Source of the DNA: Lachnospiraceae bacterium UBA1201
GTDB taxonomy: Bacteria > Bacillota > Clostridia > Lachnospirales > Lachnospiraceae
NCBI GenBank assembly: GCA_002309675.1
Contig: DBXX01000018.1
Span: 38,197-88,088, forward strand
Direction of reading: 5' to 3'
Length of the DNA stretch: 49,892 bases
The number at the start of each line of letters is the position of its first letter. The first letter of the stretch is position 1. The notes below the pieces were generated by a model. The model did not search any database and was not told the DNA's origin. It was given only the letters and a program-made list of their open reading frames with translations. The position numbers and the translations under genes were made by a program. This document shows, piece by piece, positions 8,152 through 16,880 of the stretch.

Positions 8152-9558
8152 TTATGGTTTTTCTATACTTTCCGTTTTTTCTTTTGACTTCTTAAACCTG
8201 AATCTTTTCGCATCTGCCTTTATCTTACGCAGTCGCTTATCCCTGGTCCTCTTTTTGATCACAGGGTCTCTTATGTACTCTTCCAGCTCCGTGGACATAT
8301 TCTTCTTTTTAAGGCGTTGATCGACGAAGCTTCGTATCTGATGGTAAATGATCGCAAAGAGCGGCACTCCGATCAGCATTCCGAAGAAGCCCCAAAGTCC
8401 GCCAAAGAGGATCAGGGCGAACAGAACCCAGAAACCCGAAAGTCCGGTACTGCTTCCGATGATCTTCGGGCTGATGAAATTCGCATCCACCTGCATGAGG
8501 ACCATATCCACAACAAAGAAGATGACCGCGTCGATCGGTGATACGAGGAAGAGGATGATAAAGCACGGAATAAGGCCGATGTACATTCCGAAGAACGGGA
8601 TCATGTTCGTTATTCCGATGACAATACTCGTCATTCCGACGTAAGGCAGCCCGAGGGGCGTGCCGATGAGTACATACAGGGATGCAAGCAGGATCGAGTC
8701 CATAAATCTTGCAAAAACGAAGCCGGAAAAGACTTTATCGGCATACTTAAGCTCTTCGTGGAACCGGCCGATCCTCTTCTCACGGATAACGGAATAACCG
8801 ATCTTTCGCATCTGCGCAGTCAGTTCATCCTTCTCGTTCAGGATGTAGATCGCCAGTACCAGTCCGATACCGATATTGTATAAAACGCCCATCATATTTC
8901 CGAGGCCGTTCGTCACGGCATCGAAAATATTCGAGATCTGGGGAACCCACTCGTTGATGTAGTCCGAGGTGGAATCCGTCAGTTTCTCGAAATACTTCAT
9001 GACAGACTCATCCATCTTGGGATTATTCTTGAAGACGCCATGCACCCATGTCTTCGCATTCGAGATATATTCCGGGAGGTTCGTTGTCAGTCCGACTACG
9101 GATTTGTAGAGTTCCGGGATGACGATGACAACAACGCCTGCGATCGCCAGCACCAGGACCAGAACGACCGTGATACTGCTGACCGCCTTTGCGATATTTT
9201 CCGCCTTTTCAGGCTTCGCCTGATATTTCTTTCTCTTCAGCAGTTTGTTTTCCAGCCAATGCTCCATCTGATTGTAGATAGGGCGCAAAATGTAGGCAAT
9301 GACCAGGCCGCAGATGATGGGCGATGCTGCCGAGATCACTCTCTTGCACGCGCCGATGATCCAGCCTATGTTCATTACGCAATATCCGAAAAGAATCGAC
9401 GCGGCTATGACCAAAAACGCCGTGACGGCAATGGACGCATACTTATATACGCCCAGGCGATGCCAGACGTTTTTTACGCTATCCTTATCCGTTGTATCAT
9501 CATTTACAATCGGGATCTCTATCGGATCCTGGATGTTATTATCCTTCAGCTCGTCCAT
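8152..9558 (-). CDS. AI-2E transporter family membrane protein
   Basis: 468 aa polytopic membrane protein. Helices cluster at about residues 36-90 and 130-155, and after a loop of about 90 residues (ELYKSVVGLTTNLPEYISNA) there is a large C-terminal block with GLPYVGMTSIVIGITNMIPF and KIIGSSTGLSGFWVLFALI, both hallmarks of the AI-2E/TqsA/YtvI family. Some members export autoinducer-2; others are Na+/H+ antiporters, so substrate is open. The C terminus is long and very basic (about 50 residues of Lys/Arg). It has its own promoter, a near copy of that of ireB, overlapping the end of mtaB. Confidence 0.88.
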   Translation of the reverse strand: MDELKDNNIQDPIEIPIVNDDTTDKDSVKNVWHRLGVYKYASIAVTAFLVIAASILFGYCVMNIGWIIGACKRVISAASPIICGLVIAYILRPIYNQMEHWLENKLLKRKKYQAKPEKAENIAKAVSSITVVLVLVLAIAGVVVIVIPELYKSVVGLTTNLPEYISNAKTWVHGVFKNNPKMDESVMKYFEKLTDSTSDYINEWVPQISNIFDAVTNGLGNMMGVLYNIGIGLVLAIYILNEKDELTAQMRKIGYSVIREKRIGRFHEELKYADKVFSGFVFARFMDSILLASLYVLIGTPLGLPYVGMTSIVIGITNMIPFFGMYIGLIPCFIILFLVSPIDAVIFFVVDMVLMQVDANFISPKIIGSSTGLSGFWVLFALILFGGLWGFFGMLIGVPLFAIIYHQIRSFVDQRLKKKNMSTELEEYIRDPVIKKRTRDKRLRKIKADAKRFRFKKSKEKTESIEKP

Positions 9559-9606
9559 ATACTACCCATCTCCCTTGGTAAACAGGCATGCCCTGCAACC
9601 GGCCAC

Positions 9607-9665
9607 GCCACGTTCGTTCAAGAACCATCAGATATATTGTAATACAAACGGGAGGCAAGTTCAAG
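9607..9665 (-). promoter_or_regulatory. Promoter module of the AI-2E family gene, copy B of the 59-bp element
   Basis: Minus strand TTGAAC (9659-9664), 17-base spacer, TACAAT (9636-9641), followed by GATGGTTCTTGAACGAACGT. Homologous without gaps to 8054-8112. The -35 box overlaps the mtaB stop codon. Confidence 0.7.
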
Positions 9666-11049
9666 CCAAAAACGGAGTCTGCCCCAAAACGCAGTCGCTT
9701 CCGACTGCCTGTGCGGTAAGTGTCACTTCGACCAGCGTGTTGGTCGCCAGTTCCGCCTCTTCGACCGGCACGGCGACGCGGATGTAATTCGGCGTAAAGC
9801 CGAGATAATACTTCTTTCCGCCGATCTCCGCCAGTTCCTCGACTAAGATCTCCGCCTTCTCTCCGGCAAATGCATTCCGGTATGCCCGGCTGTGGCGCTC
9901 ACTCATCTCGATCAGCACATCGCTGCGTGATGCTTTTACATTTTCCGCAAGCTGCCCTGTCATCTTTGCAGCCGGTGTATCCTTACGAGGGGAAAACTTA
10001 AAGACGTGCATCTCATACAGGTCGATCTCCTCGAGGTAACGCACCGTCTCGGCAAACTCCTCCTCGGTCTCGCCGGGAAAGCCCACGATTACGTCGGTCG
10101 TCAGCGCCGGACGGTCGTACACGCTGCGCAGCAGTTTGCAACAATCGGCATATTCCGCCGCCGTATACCGGCGGTTCATGCGTTTTAAGGTCGCATCGCA
10201 ACCGCTCTGCAAAGACAGATGGAAATGCGGGCAGACCTTCGTCAGTTTCTTCAGTTCCGCAGCAAACTCCGGCGTCACGATGCGCGGCTCCAGCGAACTT
10301 AAGCGAATCCGATGGATCTGAGGTATCTCATGCAGGCGCTTCAGCAGCGACAGCAGCGGGGATACATCGGCCGCGCCGGCCTCTCCCTTCTGCTTCCAGT
10401 CGCGTCCGTAGGAGCTCACATGGATGCCCGTCAGGACGATCTCACCGATGCCCTGCGCCGCCAGCTGCTCTGCCTCCGTGAGGATGTCCGCTACATCGCG
10501 GCTGCGGATGCGTCCGCGGGTCAGCGGGATGATGCAATAGGTGCAGAACATGTTGCACCCGTCCTGGATCTTAATATATGCGCGGTTTCGCGAAGAAGCC
10601 GCATCGACTTTCAGGTTCTCGTAGCAATTCTCGTGGGCAATGTCGAGCACATCGACCAGGGTAGGCTTCTCGCTCTCCTGCCCCGCAGGAAGCGCGCTTA
10701 TGTATTTCTCGACGATCGAAACGATATCGGCCTTGCGGTTATTGCCCACGATCACGTGGACCAGAGGATCCTTCTTCAGTTCCTCGTATGCGGCCTGCAC
10801 GTAACAACCCACGGCCACGATGACCGCATCGGGGTTTTGCTTCGCCGCCCGGTGCAACATCTGCCGCGATTTGCGGTCGGCGATATTCGTGACCGAACAG
10901 GTATTGATCACATATATGTCGGCCGGTCCTTCAAACGGAACGACCCGATATCCTGCTTCTTCGAACGCCAGCGTCATCGCTGACGTCTCGTAAGCATTGA
11001 CCTTACAGCCCAAATTGTGAAATGCGATAGACTTTCTGTAATTATCCAT
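9661..11049 (-). CDS. mtaB: tRNA t6A37 methylthiotransferase MtaB
   Basis: 462 aa radical-SAM enzyme that converts t6A to ms2t6A at position 37 of ANN-decoding tRNAs. The N-terminal UPF0004 domain supplies three cysteines for one 4Fe-4S cluster (C15 in LGCKVN, C51 in NTCSVTN, C82 in VGCYVQ). The radical-SAM cluster motif is CNMFCTYC (C165, C169, C172). VIVGFPGETEEEF and a C-terminal TRAM-like domain follow. Length and motif order fit MtaB rather than MiaB or RimO. ATG at 11049 has GGAG 5 bases upstream. It diverges from the HPr-like gene. Confidence 0.93.
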   Translation of the reverse strand: MDNYRKSIAFHNLGCKVNAYETSAMTLAFEEAGYRVVPFEGPADIYVINTCSVTNIADRKSRQMLHRAAKQNPDAVIVAVGCYVQAAYEELKKDPLVHVIVGNNRKADIVSIVEKYISALPAGQESEKPTLVDVLDIAHENCYENLKVDAASSRNRAYIKIQDGCNMFCTYCIIPLTRGRIRSRDVADILTEAEQLAAQGIGEIVLTGIHVSSYGRDWKQKGEAGAADVSPLLSLLKRLHEIPQIHRIRLSSLEPRIVTPEFAAELKKLTKVCPHFHLSLQSGCDATLKRMNRRYTAAEYADCCKLLRSVYDRPALTTDVIVGFPGETEEEFAETVRYLEEIDLYEMHVFKFSPRKDTPAAKMTGQLAENVKASRSDVLIEMSERHSRAYRNAFAGEKAEILVEELAEIGGKKYYLGFTPNYIRVAVPVEEAELATNTLVEVTLTAQAVGSDCVLGQTPFLA

Positions 11050-11076
11050 TTTTGCTCCGTTCTGAACGAAAACTTC

Positions 11077-11104
11077 TTGACTTTTTCGAAAAAGATGATA
11101 CTAT
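11077..11104 (+). promoter_or_regulatory. Promoter of the HPr-like gene and downstream RNA
   Basis: TTGACT (11077-11082), 16-base spacer, TACTAT (11099-11104) on the plus strand, followed 35 bases on by an AAAGGAGGTGG ribosome site and the ATG at 11155. Confidence 0.65.
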
Positions 11105-11154
11105 TATTTTAGGCGTCTGTGACGCACTAACGTAAAAGGAGGTGGTTTTTCATC

Positions 11155-11388
11155 ATGAAAACCGTTCAGATTTCTTTAAACTCTATTGACAAGGTAAAGT
11201 CTTTCGTTAATGACCTTGCTAAATTCGATACCGATTTCGATCTTGTATCCGGCAGATACGTTATTGACGCTAAATCCATTATGGGTATCTTCAGCCTGGA
11301 TCTCTCCAAGCCGATCGACTTGAATATCCATGCAGAGGAAAACATCGATACTATTTTGGAAGTACTTAAGCCGTATATCATTGAGTAA
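11155..11388 (+). CDS. HPr-like protein lacking the phosphorylatable histidine
   Basis: 77 aa with the size and second half of an HPr: residues around 38-52 read DAKSIMGIFSLDLSKP, matching the conserved regulatory-Ser segment (KSIMGxxSL), and the C terminus DTILEVLKPYI matches the last helix. The active-site His15 region (normally GLHARPA) is replaced by SIDKVKSFVN, so phosphotransfer from PEP through His is not expected. It is more likely a regulator or a scaffold, perhaps still read by HPr kinase at the Ser. A very strong AAAGGAGGTGG ribosome site precedes it. It is followed by a structured RNA ending in a terminator. Confidence 0.85.
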   Translation: MKTVQISLNSIDKVKSFVNDLAKFDTDFDLVSGRYVIDAKSIMGIFSLDLSKPIDLNIHAEENIDTILEVLKPYIIE

Positions 11389-11567
11389 GATCGAACTCGT
11401 TCGATCTTGCTCTCGAGAAGTTTGGTTTTATCAGGGAGGCCGGAATCGGCATCCATGAGAAAATAAACTTCGAGCACTATGTTCTGGTATGCGGAACTAG
11501 TGAGAGATAGGTTCAATATAGTTTATGACGGTTGAAAGCGGGTGGCGGTCGTGCCACCCGCTTTTTC
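11387..11567 (+). ncRNA. Structured RNA candidate downstream of the HPr-like gene (3' UTR or sRNA)
   Basis: Four hairpins are packed almost without gaps: (i) 11387-11408, a 9-bp perfect stem with loop CTCG; (ii) 11412-11474, a long irregular helix built of CTCGA/TCGAG, AGTTT/AAACT, TTTT/AAAA, TCA/TGA, GGA/TCC and GCCG/CGGC, separated by single G-A or A-G mismatches and two small bulges, with loop GAAT; (iii) 11475-11502, CACTA plus GTTC paired with GAAC plus TAGTG; (iv) TTCAA/TTGAA (11512-11536), abutting the terminator at 11537. No open reading frame explains this. I could not match it to SRP, tmRNA, RNase P, 6S or a riboswitch class from memory. Confidence 0.6.
11537..11567 (+). terminator. 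Rho-independent terminator
   Basis: Perfect 10-bp stem AGCGGGTGGC / GCCACCCGCT with a 6-base loop, then TTTTCT. It ends the HPr-like/structured-RNA transcript. Confidence 0.9.
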
Positions 11568-11598
11568 TATTGTTCTACAAGGTGTATAAGGCCTCGCC

Positions 11599-12795
11599 TT
11601 ACTTACACCAGATCATCTCCGCGCTTTCGATCGCGGTCTTTACCATCTCATCGATCTTTTCTTCCAAATGACGTTCGGATGCCCGGATGACCTTTGCGCT
11701 CGGCTTCGTCACGGGGTGCTTCGCCACGAAGATCGTGCAGCAGTCTTCGTACGGAAGGATCGACGTCTCGAACGTTCCTATCTTATTTGCGATCTCAATG
11801 ATCTCCTGTTTATCAAAACCGATCAGCGGCCGGAATACGGGCATGGTGCAGACCTCATTCGTCACCGAAAGGGAGGCGATGGTCTGGGATGCCACCTGGC
11901 CGATGCTTTCACCCGTGATCAGGCCCAGGCAGCCGGAATTCTCCGCGATCTGCTGGGCAATGCGCATCATATAGCGGCGCATGATGATGGTCAGTTCCTC
12001 ATGCGGACATTGCTCGTAGATGTACATCTGGATGTCGGTAAAATTCACCACATAAAGCGGGATCGGGCCTGCATACTTTGCTACCTGACACGCCAGATCC
12101 ACGACCTTCTGCTTCGCGCGCTCGCTGGTATAGGGCGGCGCATGGAAGTAAACGGCGTCGATCTTCACGCCGCGCTTTGCGATCATGTAGCCGGCCACCG
12201 GACTGTCGATGCCGCCCGACAAAAGCAGCATGGATTTTCCGTTGGAGCCGACGGGCATGCCGCCGGGGCCCGGAATCTCGAGCGAATAAATATTGATGAC
12301 CTTCTCGCGCACCTCAACGTGCAGCGGGATCTGCGGTTCGTGCACATCCACGCTCATACCGGGAAATGCATCCAGGATCTTTTCACCGAGCGTCGCGTTC
12401 ATGGTCTGGGAATCCTGCGGATAGGTCCGCTTGATGCGGCGTGCGAACACCTTGAACGAAAGCTCGCAGTCCTTTCCGTACGTTTCCTCCACATATTTGA
12501 CGACCTCTGCGGTCAATTCTTCGAAATCCATGACCGGAATCTGCTTCACCGGGCAGATCGCCGTGATTCCGAATACATGCTGCAGCGCTTCACATACACG
12601 GTCGTCATCATAGGTCTCGGAATCCTCTGTCTCCAGATAGATGCGGCCCGGCTGTTTCTCCACCCGACCCGTGATACCGTAGTTCTTAACGGCATGGCGG
12701 ATCTGCTTACACAGGGCGTCTTCAAACAGATGACGGTTCTTACCCTTGATCGCGATCTCCGCATATTTGATCAAAAACATAAAGTGTTTGCTCAT
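11599..12795 (-). CDS. thiI: tRNA uracil 4-sulfurtransferase ThiI
   Basis: 398 aa. Makes 4-thiouridine in tRNA (and can feed sulfur to thiamine synthesis), using persulfide from the cysteine desulfurase encoded just upstream. It has an N-terminal ferredoxin-like/THUMP region (KYAEIAIKGKNRHLFE at the start, then the RxYPQDSQTMNA segment), and the PP-loop SGGIDSPVAGYMIAKRG near residue 190. A cysteine in the LPYEDCCTIFVAKHP segment is the likely catalytic Cys. There is no C-terminal rhodanese domain, as is usual in Firmicutes. The start at 12795 lies only 3 bases from the cysteine desulfurase stop. Confidence 0.95.
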   Translation of the reverse strand: MSKHFMFLIKYAEIAIKGKNRHLFEDALCKQIRHAVKNYGITGRVEKQPGRIYLETEDSETYDDDRVCEALQHVFGITAICPVKQIPVMDFEELTAEVVKYVEETYGKDCELSFKVFARRIKRTYPQDSQTMNATLGEKILDAFPGMSVDVHEPQIPLHVEVREKVINIYSLEIPGPGGMPVGSNGKSMLLLSGGIDSPVAGYMIAKRGVKIDAVYFHAPPYTSERAKQKVVDLACQVAKYAGPIPLYVVNFTDIQMYIYEQCPHEELTIIMRRYMMRIAQQIAENSGCLGLITGESIGQVASQTIASLSVTNEVCTMPVFRPLIGFDKQEIIEIANKIGTFETSILPYEDCCTIFVAKHPVTKPSAKVIRASERHLEEKIDEMVKTAIESAEMIWCK

Positions 12796-12798
12796 CTT

Positions 12799-14001
12799 CT
12801 ATCTCCTTGAAAAACGGCTCAGCAGCGGGTACATCGTCTGCAGGGCCTTAAGCGTATCCTCAAGATCTTTCTTCGTCGTCTGCACCGAAAAACTGAAACG
12901 CAGCGTAGCTTCCAAATATTCCTTCTGAATGCCCATGGCCTTCAGTGTCGCGGACACGGCAGGCTTATTTGACGCGCACGCAGAGCCCGAAGACACATAG
13001 ATGCCCATCTCCTCCAGTGCGTGAAGCAGGACTTCCGCCTTCGAAATGCCCGTAAAGCCTGCGCTCACGATGTGTGGCGCCGTCACACGGATATCCGGTT
13101 CGTTATCATTGTCGGTCGGGATGCCGTGCACCTTGATGCCCGGGATCTCCCGAAGTCCGTTCACGAAGAATTCCTTCAGTTCATACAGTCGCTCGATATC
13201 TTCCCGCTTCGTCTCGCTCAGCATTTTTGCAGCCAGGCCGATGCCTGCGATGCCCGGAACATTTTCCGTGCCCGAACGAAGTCCCTGCTGCTGACCGCCG
13301 CCGAACAGGATCGGCTTCAGTTTCACGCGGTCGTCGACATACAAAACAGCAATGCCCTTCGGGCCGTGGATCTTGTGGCCGCTGATCGACATCAGGTCGA
13401 TTCCCATCTTCTTCGGCAGCAGGTCCATCTTCGTGAAGCCCTGGACCGCGTCCACGTGGAAAATGATATCCGGCCGCTCTTTCTTTAACATGGCGCCGAT
13501 CTCGGCTATGGGCATCATGGCGCCGACTTCGTTGTTCACCGCCATGATCGATACCAGGATCGTGTCCTCGCAAAGCGCCTCGCGGACCTCCTTTGCCAAA
13601 ACGCGTCCGTACGCGTCCACGGGCAGGTAGGTCACGCGGAAGCCCTGTTCCTTCAAGTATTCCATCGTCTGAAGCACGGCGGGATGCTCCACCTGCGTCG
13701 TGATGATGTGCGATCCGCTCCGTTTATATGCCATCGCCGTTCCGATGATGGCCAGGTTATCCGACTCGGTTCCGCAGGACGTAAACAGGATCTCACGGTC
13801 GTACGGTTTCATGCGGAGCTCAAAGCCCAGCGCACGCGCGATCTGTTCTTTTGCCGCACGCACCGCAGCCTCCGCATCCACGCCCTTCTGGTGCATGGAG
13901 GAAGGATTTCCGTAGTCGGACTCCATCATCCGCGATACGATCTCCCGCACCTCATCTAAGGGGCGCGTCGTCGCAGAATTATCCAAATAGATCTCTCTCA
14001 T
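12799..14001 (-). CDS. Cysteine desulfurase (NifS/IscS-type, ThiI partner)
   Basis: 400 aa PLP enzyme that removes sulfur from cysteine as a persulfide. It starts MREIYLDNSATTRPLDEV; the PLP lysine is in SISGHKIHGPKG (near residue 200) and the catalytic Cys is in the short loop SSGSACASNKPAVS (near 325), typical of the NifS-like class. A Met seven codons upstream is less likely because the GGAG ribosome site is 9 bases before the ATG at 14001 and falls inside the longer reading. The genes prmA, rsmE, this one and thiI are nearly contiguous and form one operon for RNA and ribosome modification. Confidence 0.93.
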   Translation of the reverse strand: MREIYLDNSATTRPLDEVREIVSRMMESDYGNPSSMHQKGVDAEAAVRAAKEQIARALGFELRMKPYDREILFTSCGTESDNLAIIGTAMAYKRSGSHIITTQVEHPAVLQTMEYLKEQGFRVTYLPVDAYGRVLAKEVREALCEDTILVSIMAVNNEVGAMMPIAEIGAMLKKERPDIIFHVDAVQGFTKMDLLPKKMGIDLMSISGHKIHGPKGIAVLYVDDRVKLKPILFGGGQQQGLRSGTENVPGIAGIGLAAKMLSETKREDIERLYELKEFFVNGLREIPGIKVHGIPTDNDNEPDIRVTAPHIVSAGFTGISKAEVLLHALEEMGIYVSSGSACASNKPAVSATLKAMGIQKEYLEATLRFSFSVQTTKKDLEDTLKALQTMYPLLSRFSRR

Positions 14002-14002
14002 G

Positions 14003-14782
14003 TTACTTATCTCCGGTTTCATTTTCTTCCAGTCGGAACATCAGGATCGAAAGCAGGCACATGCCCGCCGTCTCCGTGCGCAGGATACGCTTTCCGAGGG
14101 AGATCGTATGTCCGCCGGCCTCGCGGGCCTGCCGGATCTCATCCTCGTCGAAGCCTCCCTCCGGGCCGATCATCATGGCGATCTTCTGTCCCGGCGCGAT
14201 CTGCGACACGATACGCCGCGTCTCCGCCATGCCCTTCTCATTTTCATAGGGCACCAGAAATACGTCCGCGGCCGATGCTTCGCGCACTGCCTCAGCGTAC
14301 GAAAGCACGCCGGAAACCTCCGGGATCCGCGCCCGGCCGCACTGCTTCGCCGCGCTCTCCGCGATGGCCTGCCACCGCGCCGTCTTCTTATCTCCGCGGC
14401 CTGCCTCCAGCTTCACCACGCAGCGCTTCATGGCCACGGGAACGATCCGCGCCGCCCCAAGTTCCACCGCCTTCTGGATGATGAATTCCATCTTCTCAGA
14501 CTTCGGCAAGCCCTGGTACAGCGTGATCGGACAGGGCAGTTCCTGCCGGCTCTCCTGAAAATACGCGACCTTCGCAACCGCCGCCTTTTCTTCCTCGTCG
14601 AAGGACTCGAGAATGCAGTAATACTCACCCTCCGGTCCCTCTGACGCGCCGGTCTGCTCGCTCACCATGAGCGCCTCACCCGGCCGCATCCGCAGCGCGT
14701 TACGAATATGTGTATAATCGTCGCCGCCGATCCGGACATAACCGTCCGCGATCTGCTCCGGCCTCACAAAAAATCGTTGCAT
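14003..14782 (-). CDS. rsmE: 16S rRNA m3U1498 methyltransferase RsmE
   Basis: 259 aa SPOUT-type methyltransferase acting on U1498 of 16S rRNA. The N-terminal PUA-like part starts MQRFFVRPEQI, and the knot-forming SAM-binding region has MMIGPEGGFDEDEI (about 200-213) and ILRTETAGMCLLSILM at the C terminus, both diagnostic. Length is usual. It overlaps the region before the cysteine desulfurase start by the stop codon and follows prmA by 3 bases, the common prmA-rsmE order. Confidence 0.95.
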   Translation of the reverse strand: MQRFFVRPEQIADGYVRIGGDDYTHIRNALRMRPGEALMVSEQTGASEGPEGEYYCILESFDEEEKAAVAKVAYFQESRQELPCPITLYQGLPKSEKMEFIIQKAVELGAARIVPVAMKRCVVKLEAGRGDKKTARWQAIAESAAKQCGRARIPEVSGVLSYAEAVREASAADVFLVPYENEKGMAETRRIVSQIAPGQKIAMMIGPEGGFDEDEIRQAREAGGHTISLGKRILRTETAGMCLLSILMFRLEENETGDK

Positions 14783-14785
14783 AAT

Positions 14786-15748
14786 CTACTCCCCGACCTT
14801 ACGGCAGACGAAGCTCACCCAATCCTTCTGATGATTTACCTCGAGGATCTCAAATGCAGGGTTTCCCTCGAGCGCCTCACGTACGGTTTCCTCTTTCAGG
14901 TTAATGATACCCGACGTAATGAAGATGCCGCCCTGCTTCAGATGCGGTGCGATCACGCCCTGCAACGGCACGATGACCTCCGCCAGGATGTTCGCTACGA
15001 CCACATCGTAGCAACCGTAGCCGACCGCGTCTTTGATCGCGGGATCGCTGATGATATTGCCCGTAAGCACACGCAGTTTCTCCGGGGCAATGTCGTTCGC
15101 CTCGCGGTTCTCGTTCGTAGCCACGATGGCTGCCTCGTCGAGGTCGGTTCCGACCGCGTCCGCCGCTCCAAGCAGGATCGACGTGATGGACAGAATGCCG
15201 CTTCCGCAGCCCACATCCAGCACATGGTCGCCGTCCTTCAGGTATTTGCGCAGCGCACGGATGCACAGCTGCGTCGTTTCATGCATGCCGGTACCGAACG
15301 CCGTGCCCGGATCGATCTGCACGAGAAGCTTATCTTTATGCTCCTCGGGAACGGTCTCCCAGGTCGGTTTGATCAGAATATCGTCCACGGTAAAAGGCTT
15401 GAAGAACTCTTTCCAGTTGTTCATCCAGTCCTTATCCTCCGTCTCGGAAGCGTCGATCTCAAGGCTTCCGACCGGCACGAACTGACCGATCTCCTGCATG
15501 CCCTCGCGTACCGCCTGTAAGGTCGCAGGGATATCGTACGTATTGTCCAGGTAGAAGCTGATCCGCGCCGTTCCGTCGTCCGGAGGGAGTTCGGGCAGAA
15601 TGTCGATGAACATGCCCTTCGTCTCCGCCTCAGTCAGGGGAACATTGTCCTCGATCTCCATGCCGACGATACCGATCTCATCAAATAATTCGCCGACAAA
15701 ATCGATCGCCGCCGTCGTTGTATGCAAAGTAAACTTATTCCATTTCAT
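14786..15748 (-). CDS. prmA: Ribosomal protein L11 methyltransferase PrmA
   Basis: 320 aa. Trimethylates L11. The N-terminal ferredoxin-like recognition domain starts MKWNKFTLHTTTAAIDFV, the catalytic domain has VLDVGCGSGILSI (SAM motif I) and the NxPY-like post-II element is represented by VVANILAEVI. PGTAFGTGMHETTQLC upstream of motif I is typical of PrmA. The ATG at 15748 is chosen since homology starts there and an AGGAT site precedes it; a longer frame to 15826 adds sequence without family features. Upstream, a promoter at 15832-15860. Confidence 0.94.
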   Translation of the reverse strand: MKWNKFTLHTTTAAIDFVGELFDEIGIVGMEIEDNVPLTEAETKGMFIDILPELPPDDGTARISFYLDNTYDIPATLQAVREGMQEIGQFVPVGSLEIDASETEDKDWMNNWKEFFKPFTVDDILIKPTWETVPEEHKDKLLVQIDPGTAFGTGMHETTQLCIRALRKYLKDGDHVLDVGCGSGILSITSILLGAADAVGTDLDEAAIVATNENREANDIAPEKLRVLTGNIISDPAIKDAVGYGCYDVVVANILAEVIVPLQGVIAPHLKQGGIFITSGIINLKEETVREALEGNPAFEILEVNHQKDWVSFVCRKVGE

Positions 15749-15831
15749 AAAAATCCTATCTGAAATGTCTGTGATTTCACAAGGCATTTCACGGGTCTGT
15801 TCTCGGGCATGCGCCCAACCCGCCATCTTAC

Positions 15832-15860
15832 ATCTTACAACACCTTCTCAAAATGTGCAA
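15832..15860 (-). promoter_or_regulatory. Promoter of the prmA-rsmE-desulfurase-thiI operon
   Basis: Minus strand TTGCAC (15855-15860), 17-base spacer, TAAGAT (15832-15837), about 80 bases upstream of prmA. Confidence 0.55.
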
Positions 15861-15947
15861 GGGGAAGTCACGGTGCCCCGGGCATCGATCGCATCCTATA
15901 TCGAAAAGCAAAAGCAAGATCATAAATAATTACGGAGTACAATTAAT

Positions 15948-16871
15948 ATGATTTCCGACTTTAGTCCCTTTTATCCTCATAGGCCCTATCCGGTGTTTCC
16001 GGTGCCTTCACGCGTGGTCGAACTGACATTGCGAAAGCAGAAGGCGAACGTGGCCTTTTATGGCTCGCATTTGGTCCTGGTCCTTTCGGGTGTCGTGACG
16101 CTGAGCCCGTCCGCCGCTTCGGGGGCCGGGCCTGAGGGCACGTTTTCGGGCGGTCACGCCTGCTTCTCGCCGCATTCCTGCTCCTATTCGGTTTCCGCCG
16201 GAAACGCTGCAGTCAGCAGCCTCTGCATCTACGGTTTCGAGGAGCATAGGCTTGCTCCCCGACTTCCGACGTCCGACTATTATTCCGCCGCTCGTTCTTC
16301 TCTCTTCTCCCACATTCCGCCGGTCAGCCGCGTTCCGGCCTCATCCCTTTCGTACCTGACCGAATCGATCAATGATGCGCTGAAAAAAGACCCGTTCTGC
16401 GGCGATCTTACTGCAGCAGGTCTGCTCTATCCTTTTATGCTCTCTATGGCCGCAAAGGCGCCGTTCGCCGGTCATCCTTCGGACACGAAAAACATCCGAG
16501 GAGAGACCCGGTTCGGCCCATCCTCTCCGCTTCGGCACGCGGTCGACTTTATTTTGAAAAACTACGCATCCCCCATCGGAATCACGGATATCGAACAGGG
16601 GGCGATGGCTTTAGGAAGCTCCCGCACGCATCTGTCGCGCCTATTCGAGGAAACATTCGGCCTTCGGCCGGTCGAATACCTGCAGCAGTACCGTCTGCAC
16701 CGCGCCGCGCTGCTGCTAAAACACACCGACACCAGCCTCGAATACATTGCCCGCGAATGCGGTTTCTCGGGACGGAGCTACCTGAGTACCGTTTTCGCCA
16801 AACACTATGGAGAGAGCCCCACCTCCTACCGAAAACGTCACGCATACGCATCCCCTCCCGAAACGCCATGA
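15948..16871 (+). CDS. AraC family transcriptional regulator
   Basis: 307 aa. The C-terminal 100 residues carry two HTH motifs: ITDIEQGAMALGSSRTHLSRLFEETFG and TSLEYIARECGFSG-SYLSTVFAKHYGESPTSYRK, the standard AraC/XylS DNA-binding domain. The N-terminal part (about residues 10-110) is a cupin-like effector domain of weak similarity, with a central Ser/Pro/Ala-rich loop. Effector unknown. It stands alone on the plus strand, with GGAG 11 bases before the ATG. The tandem palindromic repeats that follow may or may not be its targets. Confidence 0.88.
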   Translation: MISDFSPFYPHRPYPVFPVPSRVVELTLRKQKANVAFYGSHLVLVLSGVVTLSPSAASGAGPEGTFSGGHACFSPHSCSYSVSAGNAAVSSLCIYGFEEHRLAPRLPTSDYYSAARSSLFSHIPPVSRVPASSLSYLTESINDALKKDPFCGDLTAAGLLYPFMLSMAAKAPFAGHPSDTKNIRGETRFGPSSPLRHAVDFILKNYASPIGITDIEQGAMALGSSRTHLSRLFEETFGLRPVEYLQQYRLHRAALLLKHTDTSLEYIARECGFSGRSYLSTVFAKHYGESPTSYRKRHAYASPPETP

Positions 16872-16880
16872 TGGTCTCCT

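Noticed and set aside
11387..11567. 6S, SRP, tmRNA or RNase P RNA
   Set aside because: None of their conserved motifs could be recognised by eye, so no name is assigned.
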